The translations under genes and the position numbers were made by a program. From contig NZ_CP044016.1 of NCBI RefSeq assembly GCF_004337365.2, positions 2,976,001 through 3,040,000 of the forward strand: 64,000 nt of DNA. The letters are read 5' to 3'. The notes beneath the pieces are model-generated. The model was given only the letters and a program-made list of their open reading frames with translations, ran no database searches and was not told the DNA's origin. Numbering within the stretch: position 1 is the first letter of the stretch; each line of letters starts with the position of its first letter. Shown here in pieces: positions 27,115 through 36,529 of this stretch. The DNA comes from Rhizosphaericola mali (GTDB lineage Bacteria > Bacteroidota > Bacteroidia > Chitinophagales > Chitinophagaceae).

Positions 27115-27798
27115 CTATTTCAATTCAGTATAATCCAAATCTAGCAATGGATAAATTTTACTATTTGACAAAGAAAAATGCCACCATTCTGTTGATAATG
27201 GTTTCAATCCCACGGCAATCATTGCATCTTCCAATATTTTACGATTTTTTATTTGCGTAGCGGATAATTGCATATAACTGCGATGCGCTTTTTCAGTAAA
27301 ATTGTCAAATTCCGTAGGCATCGCCAATTCCTTTCCTGTTTTTAAATCATACAAACTAATATCTACGGCAGTCCCTCTATTGTGATCGCTACCATGTGCA
27401 GGATTGGCGGCATAACGATCATCGGGAACAATTTTCCACATCAATTGCGTGATATGATAAGGTCGATACGCGTCAAAAAGTAAAATACCAAAGCCTGATT
27501 CATTCAACGCTTGATTTGCTTTTTGTAATGCTTCTGCCATTTCAATAGTTGCAAATGGTTGAAAATCATGATATAATACTTGTTTAGTAAAATTATGTGT
27601 AGTACTGTAAGATATATTTTCTTTTAAATTGGGTATGTATTGAGACAATAGAACCAAGCGTTTATTTTTCGGCACGCTTTTTTCATATTGAGATACGCTT
27701 TTTATAGAAGTGAGTTGCGCGCCACTTTTTCCATAAATTATGCTCAAAGTCAATATTATAGAAATAGAAATGAATGGATTTAAACACTTATTTTTCAT
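27115..27798 (-). CDS. VanX/DdpX-like D-Ala-D-Ala dipeptidase (M15D)
   Basis: A 227-residue exported protein with a signal peptide (SISIILTLSIIYGKSGAQ). The M15D zinc site is visible: SDHNRGTAVDISL (His and Asp ligands) near 137-150 and EWWHF (catalytic Glu, His ligand) near 205. The Arg of FDAYRPYHI matches the catalytic Arg of VanX. It hydrolyses D-alanyl-D-alanine; here, in the periplasm, cell-wall dipeptide turnover is likelier than vancomycin resistance, because no vanH/vanA neighbours are present. Confidence 0.87.
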   Translation of the reverse strand: MKNKCLNPFISISIILTLSIIYGKSGAQLTSIKSVSQYEKSVPKNKRLVLLSQYIPNLKENISYSTTHNFTKQVLYHDFQPFATIEMAEALQKANQALNESGFGILLFDAYRPYHITQLMWKIVPDDRYAANPAHGSDHNRGTAVDISLYDLKTGKELAMPTEFDNFTEKAHRSYMQLSATQIKNRKILEDAMIAVGLKPLSTEWWHFSLSNSKIYPLLDLDYTELK

Positions 27799-27903
27799 TT
27801 TTTGTTATATTGCGAAACATTGAATAATAAATATAGAAACGAACCCAAACAAAGATAATTTGAAAGTATTGAAATCATCCTCTCTAAATTTTAATCCATT
27901 TTA

Positions 27904-28335
27904 GTGGCGAAACGTGGCTCATTTGTAATCTGGCAACTCCTCCTATTTGTAGGAGTAGTTTTCATTTGCACAAAATCTTATGGACAAGCCAAAATACAAC
28001 CTGCAAATGCGGATCATGGGAAAATTGTACTTGGAGTTGCTAGTTTCTACAGCAAAAGCCTACAAGGAAGTGAAACATCTACGGGAGAAACTTTAGATCA
28101 AGATAAAATGACGGGAGCAAGTAATTTTTTTAAATTAAATGCTTGGGTTCGCGTTACCAATCTAAGTAATAACAAATCTATTGTAGTAAGGATAAATGAT
28201 CGAATGCACCAAAGAATGGCAGATAGAGGAAGAGTGATTGATGTAACTCGAGGAGGGGCCATTCAATTAGGTTATCTATATAGAGGACTTACACGAGTAA
28301 AACTCGAGGAAGTCCCTCCAAATACAAAAGAATAA
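27904..28335 (+). CDS. RlpA-like double-psi beta-barrel protein
   Basis: A 143-residue exported protein starting at GTG, with a signal peptide (LLLFVGVVFICTKSYGQ). The mature part is one RlpA double-psi beta-barrel: GVASFYSKSLQGSETSTGETLD, WVRVTNLSNNKSIVVRINDRM, GRVIDVTRGGAIQLGY. RlpA domains bind or cut denuded peptidoglycan glycans. There is no SPOR domain. It converges on ppx with a 5-bp gap. Confidence 0.85.
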   Translation: MAKRGSFVIWQLLLFVGVVFICTKSYGQAKIQPANADHGKIVLGVASFYSKSLQGSETSTGETLDQDKMTGASNFFKLNAWVRVTNLSNNKSIVVRINDRMHQRMADRGRVIDVTRGGAIQLGYLYRGLTRVKLEEVPPNTKE

Positions 28336-28340
28336 ATGGA

Positions 28341-29240
28341 TTATTTTTTTATAGTGCGAATTAAAAAATCGGCATACATTTTATGAATAAGACCGTCAGC
28401 TAATCCGATTTTTGGCACCAAAATCTCTTTAATCCCTGCCCATTTCATTACATTGACATAGATCTGAAGTGCAGGCACAATTACATCTGCACGATCCTCT
28501 CTTAAATTGAATTTTTCAATTCTTTCTATTACAGTTAAAGGTTCTAATTCAGTTAAATACTCTTTCAAAAGTGGTAAATGCAGAGGTGTACCATCCTTGC
28601 GTTTACTCATTGAGAAGACCTTATTAATATTACCACCAGAACCAATTGCCGTCAAAGGAACGGACGCATTTTTGATATAGGTTTTGATAGCTAATTGTAA
28701 TTCCTCCCAATTTTCTTTCGTTACCAAACCTTGCAAAATTCTGATCGTACCAATATTGAATGATTTACGGTAAATATGTTTTCCATCTTTGAAAAAACTC
28801 AATTCCGTACTACCACCACCCACATCTATATATAAATAACCATTTTTGCTATCCAAACTTTCCGCAAAATGATTTTCAAAAACTAATGAAGCTTCCTCAT
28901 CGCCTGAAATAATTTCAATATTGATGTCTGCTGCTTTCTTCACTTTCTCAATAATCTCACTACTATTTTTGGCATCGCGCATCGCACTTGTAGCACAAGC
29001 ACGCAAATAGGGAACTTGGTAAGCGGAAAGTAAATGGCGAAATGCTTGCATGGATTCCAATATCATATCTTCTCTCTCGGGACTGATTTGTTTGGATTTA
29101 AATACATCCAAACCCAATCTCAATGGCACACGAACAAGATTAATCTTATTGAATTCAGGCTTTTTATTTTTTTGTTCGATTACATCGACAATAAGCAATC
29201 GAGCAGCATTACTTCCTATATCTATAGCGGCAAACTTCAA
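28341..29240 (-). CDS. ppx: Ppx/GppA family exopolyphosphatase
   Basis: A 299-residue protein of the ASKHA-fold Ppx/GppA family, shorter than E. coli Ppx (domains I and II only). Motifs: AAIDIGSNAARLLI at the N terminus, ATSAMRDAKNS near 88, YIDVGGGSTELSFF near 137, and SGGNINKVF near 206. It removes terminal phosphates from polyphosphate or pppGpp. It follows ppk1 by 13 bp, giving the classical kinase/phosphatase pair. Confidence 0.92.
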   Translation of the reverse strand: MKFAAIDIGSNAARLLIVDVIEQKNKKPEFNKINLVRVPLRLGLDVFKSKQISPEREDMILESMQAFRHLLSAYQVPYLRACATSAMRDAKNSSEIIEKVKKAADINIEIISGDEEASLVFENHFAESLDSKNGYLYIDVGGGSTELSFFKDGKHIYRKSFNIGTIRILQGLVTKENWEELQLAIKTYIKNASVPLTAIGSGGNINKVFSMSKRKDGTPLHLPLLKEYLTELEPLTVIERIEKFNLREDRADVIVPALQIYVNVMKWAGIKEILVPKIGLADGLIHKMYADFLIRTIKK

Positions 29241-29253
29241 ATTTTGAATAATT

Positions 29254-31320
29254 TTATTTAGTTAAATAATTATAGATTTCCACTTGCGAACGGTGAATTT
29301 CTTGACCTTTATGAGAAACATATTTATTGGACAATTTATTATCCAAAATACGTGCTTTAACATTGTCTTTTAACTGTAAAGCAATGATTTCTTTTATTTC
29401 TTTTTTGATACTGTCTTTCAATACAGGAATTGCAACCTCAATACGGTGATCTAAATTGCGTACCATCCAATCAGCAGAAGAAATATAGATTTTTTCTTTA
29501 CCTCCGTTGTTAAAAATTAAAATACGTGCATGTTCCAAATATTCATCAACAATGCTTATTGCTTGTATTTTCTTTTTAAACTTCGGATTTTCTACTTTTG
29601 CACAGAAAATACCACGGATAATCAATTTTATTTCCACTCCAACTAAGGCGGCCTCATATAGCTTATCAATTAAATCATGATCACTCAATGAATTAACCTT
29701 GATAGTGATTGCTGCAGGCTTTTTTGCTTTTGCCAATTTGATCTCTCGATCTATCAGTTCTGTCAGTTGAGATCGCATACCCGTTGGACAGACCATCAGA
29801 GTTTTACATTGATTTAGATAAATCCGTGAAGCAACTTTTGGATTTTCTAAATATTTAAATAAGCGATTAATATCTGCCATTACATTACGGTTTTTGGTCA
29901 TTATGAGTTGATCACAATAAAACCGAGCCGTCTTCTCATTTAGATTACCTGTGCTAACAAAACCATATTGAATTGTACTATTTTTTACACGTTTTTTTAT
30001 GATGCATAGCTTGCCATGCACTTTCATATTAGGAACACCAACAAGAACAACCACTCCTTCTTCTTCTAAGCGTTCTTTCCACTCCAAATTAGCTTCTTCA
30101 TCAAAACGAGCTCTCAATTCCAACATCACAGTTACTTGCTTTCCATTGCGAATTGCATTGATTAAAGCGTTGACTATTTTAGAATTAGATGCTAATCGAT
30201 AAGCGGTAATTTTAATACTCGTTACATCTGGATCCATTGCCGCCTCACGAATTAAATCAATTACAGACCCAAAAGAATGATAGGGAAAAGAAAGCATAAC
30301 ATCTTTCTTTAACACTACATCAGTTACCCTATTAGAATTTTTAAAATCTGGATGTATAATTGGTTTCTGAACAATCGAGTTTTCTGATTTAGGGAAAACA
30401 TTAGGGAAATCCATAAAATGTCTAAAATTATGAATATGACCTCCAGGTATGATATTACCTTTACGATTTATATTCATTCTTGACAACAAATATTCTAACA
30501 ACCCCGCATCCATTTCCTTATCATATACAAAACGGACTGTTTTGCCTTGACGACGACTTTTTAACCCTTTTTCAATTTTTTGTACAAGTGACGTAGAAAG
30601 ATCGTTATCTATATCAAACTCTGCATCTTTCGATATTTTAAATACATGCGCATCAAATTGATTGAATTCGAAATACGAGAATATAACAGGTAAATTAAAC
30701 TTGATGACATCTTCCAACAAGATGATTTCATGTCTTCCTGGTGCAGACGGCGGCAATTCTTTGAATCTGCCAACGATACGAGAAGGCACTTCTATAATGG
30801 AATATTTCTGCGAATATGCAGAGTCTTTCATGCTTAAAACAACGCCGAGGTACAAACTTTTTTCTCTTAAATAAGGGAAATTTGTGATATTTTCTATTAG
30901 TAATGGTATAATATTAGATTCCACCTCTTCATCAAAATATCTTCTTACATATTGTTTTTGTTCTTCGTTAAGTTGATGATCATTGACAATATACACATGT
31001 TGACTAGCCATTTCTTTTTCGACATTTTCCCAAATTCGATTAAACTCATTTTGCTGTCGCAAAACAATAGATTGAATTTCATCTAAAATTTTCTGAGGAT
31101 CTTCTTCGAAATGAAAATTAACTTTTTTACCTTTAAGATCAACCATTCTCTTCAAGGCTGCAACTCTTACTCTAAAAAACTCATCTGTATTATTAGAAAA
31201 AATACCTAAGAAATGTATCCTCTGAATCAAAGGGACAGTTGGATCATTGGCTTCCTGTAACACTCTTGCATTGAAACTTAACCAGCTAATATCTCTTGGT
31301 ATGTATTCTTTTTGCTTCAT
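29254..31320 (-). CDS. ppk1: Polyphosphate kinase 1
   Basis: A full-length 688-residue PPK1, which makes polyphosphate from ATP. The N domain begins YIPRDISWLSFNARVLQEA; the catalytic C domains carry IKITAYRLASNSKIV, the phosphorylated His in MKVHGKLCIIKKR near 437, STGNLNEKTARFY, and the second active-site His in YLEHARILIFNNG near 600. It heads the ppk1-ppx operon and has its own promoter at 31338-31368. Confidence 0.96.
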   Translation of the reverse strand: MKQKEYIPRDISWLSFNARVLQEANDPTVPLIQRIHFLGIFSNNTDEFFRVRVAALKRMVDLKGKKVNFHFEEDPQKILDEIQSIVLRQQNEFNRIWENVEKEMASQHVYIVNDHQLNEEQKQYVRRYFDEEVESNIIPLLIENITNFPYLREKSLYLGVVLSMKDSAYSQKYSIIEVPSRIVGRFKELPPSAPGRHEIILLEDVIKFNLPVIFSYFEFNQFDAHVFKISKDAEFDIDNDLSTSLVQKIEKGLKSRRQGKTVRFVYDKEMDAGLLEYLLSRMNINRKGNIIPGGHIHNFRHFMDFPNVFPKSENSIVQKPIIHPDFKNSNRVTDVVLKKDVMLSFPYHSFGSVIDLIREAAMDPDVTSIKITAYRLASNSKIVNALINAIRNGKQVTVMLELRARFDEEANLEWKERLEEEGVVVLVGVPNMKVHGKLCIIKKRVKNSTIQYGFVSTGNLNEKTARFYCDQLIMTKNRNVMADINRLFKYLENPKVASRIYLNQCKTLMVCPTGMRSQLTELIDREIKLAKAKKPAAITIKVNSLSDHDLIDKLYEAALVGVEIKLIIRGIFCAKVENPKFKKKIQAISIVDEYLEHARILIFNNGGKEKIYISSADWMVRNLDHRIEVAIPVLKDSIKKEIKEIIALQLKDNVKARILDNKLSNKYVSHKGQEIHRSQVEIYNYLTK

Positions 31321-31337
31321 CTAAATCTGTATTAATA

Positions 31338-31368
31338 TAAATATACAACCTTGGTACTAAGTTTACAA
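31338..31368 (-). promoter_or_regulatory. Promoter of ppk1-ppx
   Basis: On the minus strand: TTG (31368-31366), 20-bp spacer, TATATTTA (31345-31338), one mismatch to TAnnTTTG. The expected start site is about 12 nt before the ppk1 ATG. Confidence 0.45.
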
Positions 31369-31474
31369 TTTCTCCATTAAAATTATAAACACTTTCACTT
31401 GGTCCGCAATTTAGAAGAATGTATCGGTTAATCTGGAAAAACAGTAAGTCTTAATATAAAAATAAAAGAACAGG

Positions 31475-31966
31475 TTACCTATGGATTAATTTGTCGATAA
31501 CAGATGTCGTAGAATAACCACTAATGATCGGGTTGATAATAACCTTACCTCCTGCATTCTGCACCTCTTTTGCTCCCACAATCTGATCTATTGTATAATC
31601 CCCCCCTTTAACCAAAACATCTGGTTTTAGCCGTTGAATTAATTCTAAAGGTGTATTTTCATCAAAGATAACCACAGCATCAACGATAATTAAAGAAGAT
31701 AACATTTCAGCTCTGTCTGATTGATTATTAATAGGACGTTCCGGACCTTTTAAACGTTTAACACTATCATCAGAATTAATCCCTACAACTAAAATATCTG
31801 CGCTTTCAGCAGCTTGAGATAATGAGGCTATATGGCCTTTGTGTAAAATATCAAAGCAACCATTGGTAAATGCAACGGTTAATCCTTTCAATCTCCATGC
31901 TTCTCGCAACAATTCAATATCTCTCGCAGAAAGAATTTTGTGTTCAGGAAAAGTTACATTTTTCAT
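31475..31966 (-). CDS. rfaE2: D-glycero-beta-D-manno-heptose 1-phosphate adenylyltransferase
   Basis: A 163-residue stand-alone nucleotidyltransferase like the C-terminal domain of HldE. Motifs: FTNGCFDILHKGHIASL (with the HxGH signature), VGINSDDSVKRLKG, RPINNQSDRAEML, and KPDVLVKGGDY. It adenylylates heptose 1-phosphate for the LPS core. The kinase half (RfaE1) must be encoded elsewhere. Confidence 0.9.
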   Translation of the reverse strand: MKNVTFPEHKILSARDIELLREAWRLKGLTVAFTNGCFDILHKGHIASLSQAAESADILVVGINSDDSVKRLKGPERPINNQSDRAEMLSSLIIVDAVVIFDENTPLELIQRLKPDVLVKGGDYTIDQIVGAKEVQNAGGKVIINPIISGYSTTSVIDKLIHR

Positions 31967-32077
31967 AATAACATTTTTATAAATCTAAACGTAACGATGC
32001 CGAGTTTAGATGTTATTCATTCCGTGGCCCGACAAGGTTCATTAAAACCGTAAGTTGATTTAATCTTTATTAAAAAC

Positions 32078-32107
32078 AAAATAAATAAAATTGATTTTAT
32101 TTATTTT
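32078..32107 (-). terminator. AT-rich 14-bp hairpin after panD
   Basis: AAAATAAATAAAAT and ATTTTATTTATTTT pair perfectly around TG, 26 bp downstream of the panD stop on the minus strand. All A/T pairs, so only a modest terminator. Confidence 0.45.
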
Positions 32108-32133
32108 TTAACAATTGTCGTATTTATACGAAT

Positions 32134-32481
32134 TTATAATTTGTTTGTTCCTTCTTTAGGAAAAACAATTGTCGGTTGAAAAGATTTTGCTTCTTCAAAT
32201 GGCAATATTCCATAAGAAATAATAATTATCACATCTCCAACAGCGCCCTTTCTAGCGGCCGGTCCATTAAGACAAACTGTTCCACTACCTCTCTTACCCT
32301 TTATTAGATAAGTTTCAATGCGTTCTCCATTATTGACATTAACAATCTGGATTTTCTCACCTTCTATCATATTTGCAGCATCCATTAAATCTTCATCCAA
32401 TGTTAAACTACCAACGTAATTCAAATCTGCTTCCGTGATTACTGCTCTGTGAACCTTTGATTTTAATACTTGTATTTGCAT
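32134..32481 (-). CDS. panD: Aspartate 1-decarboxylase
   Basis: A 115-residue pyruvoyl enzyme that makes beta-alanine for pantothenate and CoA. The self-cleavage site YVGS (Gly-Ser bond) lies at about residues 22-25, with [16 protein letters not shown] before it, and [20 protein letters not shown] later. Normal length. A strong near-leaderless promoter lies upstream. Confidence 0.95.
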   Translation of the reverse strand: MQIQVLKSKVHRAVITEADLNYVGSLTLDEDLMDAANMIEGEKIQIVNVNNGERIETYLIKGKRGSGTVCLNGPAARKGAVGDVIIIISYGILPFEEAKSFQPTIVFPKEGTNKL

Positions 32482-32489
32482 AGCGTTTG

Positions 32490-32521
32490 CAAATTTATAT
32501 TCATTTTTTGGTTATGAACAA
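32490..32521 (-). promoter_or_regulatory. Promoter of panD
   Basis: On the minus strand: TTG (32521-32519), 21-bp spacer, TAAATTTG (32497-32490), a perfect -7 box. The ATG at 32481 is 8 nt beyond the box, leaving a leader of only a few bases. Confidence 0.6.
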
Positions 32522-32591
32522 AACTAATATTTCACCAAATCACATAATTTAATTTTAATAAAAATACATTGAGACTCAAAATATTAAATAA

Positions 32592-32653
32592 AAAAGACTA
32601 TAGAATTTCAATTTTTGATATATATCAAAACTGAAAACATCCCATAGTCTTTT
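32592..32653 (-). terminator. Terminator with nested palindrome after the Hint gene
   Basis: Outer arms AAAAGACTAT (32592-32601) and ATAGTCTTTT (32644-32653); inside is a perfect 18-bp palindrome TTTTGATATATATCAAAA (32613-32630). It lies 20 bp downstream of the Hint-domain gene on the minus strand. Confidence 0.6.
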
Positions 32654-32672
32654 GCAAAAATTAACATTTCTA

Positions 32673-33659
32673 CTATTTCTGACGAACAATTACACCATTC
32701 ATAATAATAGTATTTCCTTCTTTTGTTTCTAAATTATATACTTTCTGTATACCACCTGCTTTTTCCTCTGAATCCCAAACTTTAAATTCTTCAATTTTGC
32801 CATTTTTAGGATTCACACTTTCAATATTTTCCCCTATTTGAATGGATCCAATGTTCTTCAATCCAGTAGTTGTTTGCATTGGATGATTAGGCGTTGCAGA
32901 CAATTGTTGAATCGTCAAGGCTATATCATGACCATCATTTGAAATAATACTTTTCACGACAGTCAATTTAGTTAATGCGTAATTTTTTTCCTCATGTGCC
33001 ATTACTTGGCTTACCGTCGTCACTTTAGTTGTATGTTCCGCTTCATTTGCAACAAAAATCTGATCTCCTAATTTCACATCTTTAATCATTTTTTTGGAGC
33101 CATCTGCCATCGCCACCAAATCTTCGCCAGGAAAACAAATATCATTACCGTAAGTTCCCGCTTCTGCGCGATTTGCATCTTCGCCCTTCAATGTTGCCTT
33201 ATATCTCAAATAACTAAATTCTTTGGATAAAACATAAGATAATTTCAAAACGAAAAACGGTTCTATTTTATCAATACCATGAATATCTTCAAAATATTTT
33301 TCCCAAACTTTACCATCCGAAAAGTTATTGGGAATACAAGAAATGTAACGCTTACCTGTTTCTGTTGTGTAATAAATCATCGTTCCCAAAGGAGCGTCTT
33401 CACCTTTAATCGACAAAGAATACAAATCGATTCTCTTTTTCTTACCATCATCACCCGTTATAAAATAGGGTTTACGGTCTTCGTATCTTTCAACGATATA
33501 TTTATTATCTCCAAATTTGGCATAATCATCTTTATCCAAATCCTTAATATCAAATGTCTTCGCTTGTTGAAACTCTTCCATAGTCAGTCCTTTATTTTTC
33601 TGCGCTAAAAGAACTGTCAAATTCAATAAACTAAATAGTAATACAAAAATCTTTTTCAT
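32673..33659 (-). CDS. Exported protein with C-terminal Hint (intein-like) domain
   Basis: I start at the ATG at 33659, which puts a signal peptide (MKKIFVLLFSLLNLTVLLAQ) at the N terminus; an earlier ATG at 33704 would overlap the aminotransferase gene. Residues about 20-185 are a polar domain of no known family. From CFPGEDLVAM near 187 a Hint domain follows: VKLGDQIFVANE, TPNHPMQT (the TxxH splicing block B), IGENIESV, and VYNLETKEGNTIIMNGVIV near the end. The first Cys could drive N-S acyl shift and self-cleavage; there is no C-terminal Asn, so full splicing is unlikely. It follows the Tat-exported aminotransferase by 28 bp. Confidence 0.78.
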   Translation of the reverse strand: MKKIFVLLFSLLNLTVLLAQKNKGLTMEEFQQAKTFDIKDLDKDDYAKFGDNKYIVERYEDRKPYFITGDDGKKKRIDLYSLSIKGEDAPLGTMIYYTTETGKRYISCIPNNFSDGKVWEKYFEDIHGIDKIEPFFVLKLSYVLSKEFSYLRYKATLKGEDANRAEAGTYGNDICFPGEDLVAMADGSKKMIKDVKLGDQIFVANEAEHTTKVTTVSQVMAHEEKNYALTKLTVVKSIISNDGHDIALTIQQLSATPNHPMQTTTGLKNIGSIQIGENIESVNPKNGKIEEFKVWDSEEKAGGIQKVYNLETKEGNTIIMNGVIVRQK

Positions 33660-33687
33660 CTCTTTACATTTTACATTCAAAAATTGA

Positions 33688-34866
33688 TTAAGAAACCTTT
33701 GCAAGTGCCAATGCGAATGTTTTCATTTCCTCCAAAGTCCCAATTGAAACACGACACCATTGTTTATCATTAAATTCCCAGCTACGCACACTGACACCAT
33801 ATTTCATCATATTCATTACAAATTTTTTACTATCTTCTTTTACGGGAAAAACTAGAAAATTGGTATCAGATGGAACATACTCATAACCTTCTTTTTTCAA
33901 AGCGTCGTATAAATATTTTTTTGAAGTTTGTATACCATCATAGGACATTTTCATAAATGGTTTATCCTGATAAGACACAAGAGCGGCAGCCCAAGTGGCA
34001 TTAGCTACGCTCATAGAGCCTGGCGTAATCTGTTCAAATTTCTTTATAGTTGCAGGCTGACCGATCATATAGCCGAAACGCATGCCAGCCATTCCATACA
34101 ATTTGGAAAAAGTACGCGTAATAATGATATTATAACCTTCCTTAATTAAGGGAATCATGGTAGTCTCTGCAGGATTTTCCACTAAATCTATATATGCTTC
34201 ATCTACGAAAATCATTGTTTTTTTAGAAACTCGTTTACAAAATTCGCGTAATTTATTGGAGTCAACTATCGTTGCTGTGGGATTATTAGGGTTACATATA
34301 TAAACTAAAGAGGTATTGCTATCAACAGCTTTCTCAATTGCATCCAAATCAAACTTATAATCAGAAGTCAAAGGCAATCTTAAGACTTTAGTTCCCATAC
34401 TTTCGGCAGTACTCAACAAATCTTCATAAGTAGGTTTAGAAGATACAATCGTTCCTTTTCCATATAGAATGGCTCCGGCTTGTAATATCGGAGAAGAACC
34501 TGCACTCAACAACAAATTATCGGAACTCAGACCCTCAAAATCTGCAATTTTTTTCGACATTTCTCTTCCCTCATAAAAAGCATATTGATAACTTTTATCA
34601 ATGGATTTTTGAATTGCTTCTTTTGCACTAGCAGAAGGCCCGAAAGGATTTTCATTGGCACTAAGCCTTGCCTTAATTTCTGGAGGAGTAGTCTCCATGG
34701 CGATAAGGTTGTCAGTCAAAAAACTTTGGCTCAAAGTTTCCTTAATCTCTGCAGCTGACGCTTTTTTCAAAGAAGTAAAAAAGCTAGTACCAAAAGCCAA
34801 ACCACCCGTCAATAGTGCGCTATTTTTAATCCAACGCCTTCTATCTAATTGAGTTTCTGTAGTCAT
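33688..34866 (-). CDS. Tat-exported PLP-dependent aminotransferase (HisC-like)
   Basis: A 392-residue class I/II aminotransferase resembling histidinol-phosphate aminotransferase: RLSANENPFGPSASA, SPILQAGAILYGKG, YICNPNNPTATI, FVDEAYIDLV, and the PLP-binding Lys in TRTFSKLYGMAGMRFGY near 257. Unlike cytoplasmic HisC it begins with a twin-arginine signal (DRRRWIKNSALLTGG, then a hydrophobic stretch and KKASA), so a folded, cofactor-loaded enzyme should be sent to the periplasm. No his genes are near. It lies 38 bp after a Tat-exported amine oxidase, probably in the same operon. The substrate is unknown. Confidence 0.85.
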   Translation of the reverse strand: MTTETQLDRRRWIKNSALLTGGLAFGTSFFTSLKKASAAEIKETLSQSFLTDNLIAMETTPPEIKARLSANENPFGPSASAKEAIQKSIDKSYQYAFYEGREMSKKIADFEGLSSDNLLLSAGSSPILQAGAILYGKGTIVSSKPTYEDLLSTAESMGTKVLRLPLTSDYKFDLDAIEKAVDSNTSLVYICNPNNPTATIVDSNKLREFCKRVSKKTMIFVDEAYIDLVENPAETTMIPLIKEGYNIIITRTFSKLYGMAGMRFGYMIGQPATIKKFEQITPGSMSVANATWAAALVSYQDKPFMKMSYDGIQTSKKYLYDALKKEGYEYVPSDTNFLVFPVKEDSKKFVMNMMKYGVSVRSWEFNDKQWCRVSIGTLEEMKTFALALAKVS

Positions 34867-34904
34867 AGTGTATAGTTTATTATGTGTAAAAAGTGTTCCA
34901 ATAA

Positions 34905-36491
34905 TTATTTACTTAATTCAAAATTTTTCTGAGTTACTTTACTATGGATCGCATTCACCACACTCCTACCAGACTCTAACGCACCTGCCATCCAGCCATT
35001 TAGATAAGTGAGATTATCTCCAGCGAAATAGGTACAACGATCAGGCTTAAGTAAGGTTTGATAGATAGTTTGTCTTTCTTTTTCAGAATAAATACCCCAA
35101 CCACCTAAAGTATATTTCGTTTTATGCCAACTCACAGAGAAACTTTTTTTCTCGTATTCTGTCGCATATTGAGGATGAATTAAACTACCTTTTTCAAATG
35201 CTAATTTTTCTCTATCTGCATAGGACAACTCTCCCACTTTTTGCGCTCTCTCATTAAAATTATAGTAGCCAATCAACATTCCTTTTTGACTCAAATAATC
35301 ATTTGAAGGATAAAAAATCTGATACAAGTCATTATTTGTATGTGTAATTCCTCCAAAAATTTCTTCATCCTCTTCCCAAAATCGGCGTTTAAATTGCATA
35401 CCAATTTTTCCCGCCATGATGTATTCAGTTTTATCAATCGCTCGACTATAACTTGATGCAAAATTATGAGAAATATCACTCAACACTTTCAATGGAATCG
35501 TACTGATACAAAAGTCACCTGAGATCTTGTGAGTACCCACTTTATCTTTGTATGTTATAGTCACTTTTTCATCGCCATTTTCGATATTAGTCACTTCACT
35601 ATTCAAATGAATATTTTGCTCGACTTTTTTCGCCATAGCTTTTACTAAAGCGTCATTTCCCCCAACCATTTGCAGCATTGTTTGTTGCAATTCATATACA
35701 TATTCGGCTACACCATAAAAATCACTCCCCAATAATCCTGAGGAAATAATTTGATCTAATTTAAAAGGTTCACCCACAGTCCCAGGATGATCGCCATCGG
35801 CAGGATAACTCGTATAACCACGTCGCGAAGAGCCTTTGTATAAATCATCCATATTTAGTGCACCTTCGGCACGTAAATATTCCAAATATTTCTCTCCATC
35901 CTCCTTTGTCATTGGAAGATCTAGCGCTTTAGCATCTATTGCTTTAGCCAACAATTCTGCCGTGTATCCGCGCATATCATTGTGCAAAGCTGCTTTCTTA
36001 ATTTTTTTATTGGAAAGCGGACCATTTCCTTCACTATAATAATAGGTAGCTTCGTCAACATTATTATACACTTCCATTGGAATTTTAAATTCCTTGCAAT
36101 AGTGTAACGTCACTTGGTGAAAATGCGGCACTCTAGAAGGTCCTGCATTAAAATACATACCTGAGTCAAAATGAGCAGTTTGAACACCATTTGTAATTTC
36201 CTCTGAACTGGCACCATTTCTTACGGAAAAAACACGACCACCCACACGTCCTCTTGCCTCTAACAAAATACATTTGTAACCCAATTTACCTAACTCATAC
36301 GCAGAAACAATACCTGAAAGACCCGCGCCGAGGATAATCACGGTCTTACTACCATTGGGAATCTTAGTATCCAAAGGAGGCAATTCGTGTAATTTAGCTT
36401 CTGCTTTGAGTAAGCCCAAGGATAACATACCTGGTAAAGCACCACCGGTTAAAATACCTAATTTCGTCAAAAAATCTCTTCTCGTAGTCAT
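34905..36491 (-). CDS. Tat-exported flavin monoamine/L-amino acid oxidase
   Basis: The ATG at 36491 is preferred over an upstream one at 36524 because it places the twin-arginine signal (MTTRRDFLTKLGILTGGALPG) at the N terminus. The 528-residue enzyme has the FAD dinucleotide motif VIILGAGLSGIVSAYELGKLGY, GRVGGRV, and the C-terminal FAD contact YFAGDNLTYLNGWMAGALESG. It oxidises amines or amino acids to imine plus peroxide, here in the periplasm. Upstream of the Tat-exported aminotransferase and downstream of the M28 peptidase, all on the minus strand. Confidence 0.9.
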   Translation of the reverse strand: MTTRRDFLTKLGILTGGALPGMLSLGLLKAEAKLHELPPLDTKIPNGSKTVIILGAGLSGIVSAYELGKLGYKCILLEARGRVGGRVFSVRNGASSEEITNGVQTAHFDSGMYFNAGPSRVPHFHQVTLHYCKEFKIPMEVYNNVDEATYYYSEGNGPLSNKKIKKAALHNDMRGYTAELLAKAIDAKALDLPMTKEDGEKYLEYLRAEGALNMDDLYKGSSRRGYTSYPADGDHPGTVGEPFKLDQIISSGLLGSDFYGVAEYVYELQQTMLQMVGGNDALVKAMAKKVEQNIHLNSEVTNIENGDEKVTITYKDKVGTHKISGDFCISTIPLKVLSDISHNFASSYSRAIDKTEYIMAGKIGMQFKRRFWEEDEEIFGGITHTNNDLYQIFYPSNDYLSQKGMLIGYYNFNERAQKVGELSYADREKLAFEKGSLIHPQYATEYEKKSFSVSWHKTKYTLGGWGIYSEKERQTIYQTLLKPDRCTYFAGDNLTYLNGWMAGALESGRSVVNAIHSKVTQKNFELSK

Positions 36492-36529
36492 ACATACATT
36501 TTTGATAGTTTGCCGAAAAAACAAACCAG

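Noticed and set aside
27115-27798. Vancomycin-resistance vanX
   Set aside because: No vanH, vanA or vanRS neighbours; a Gram-negative setting and export signal suggest peptidoglycan turnover.
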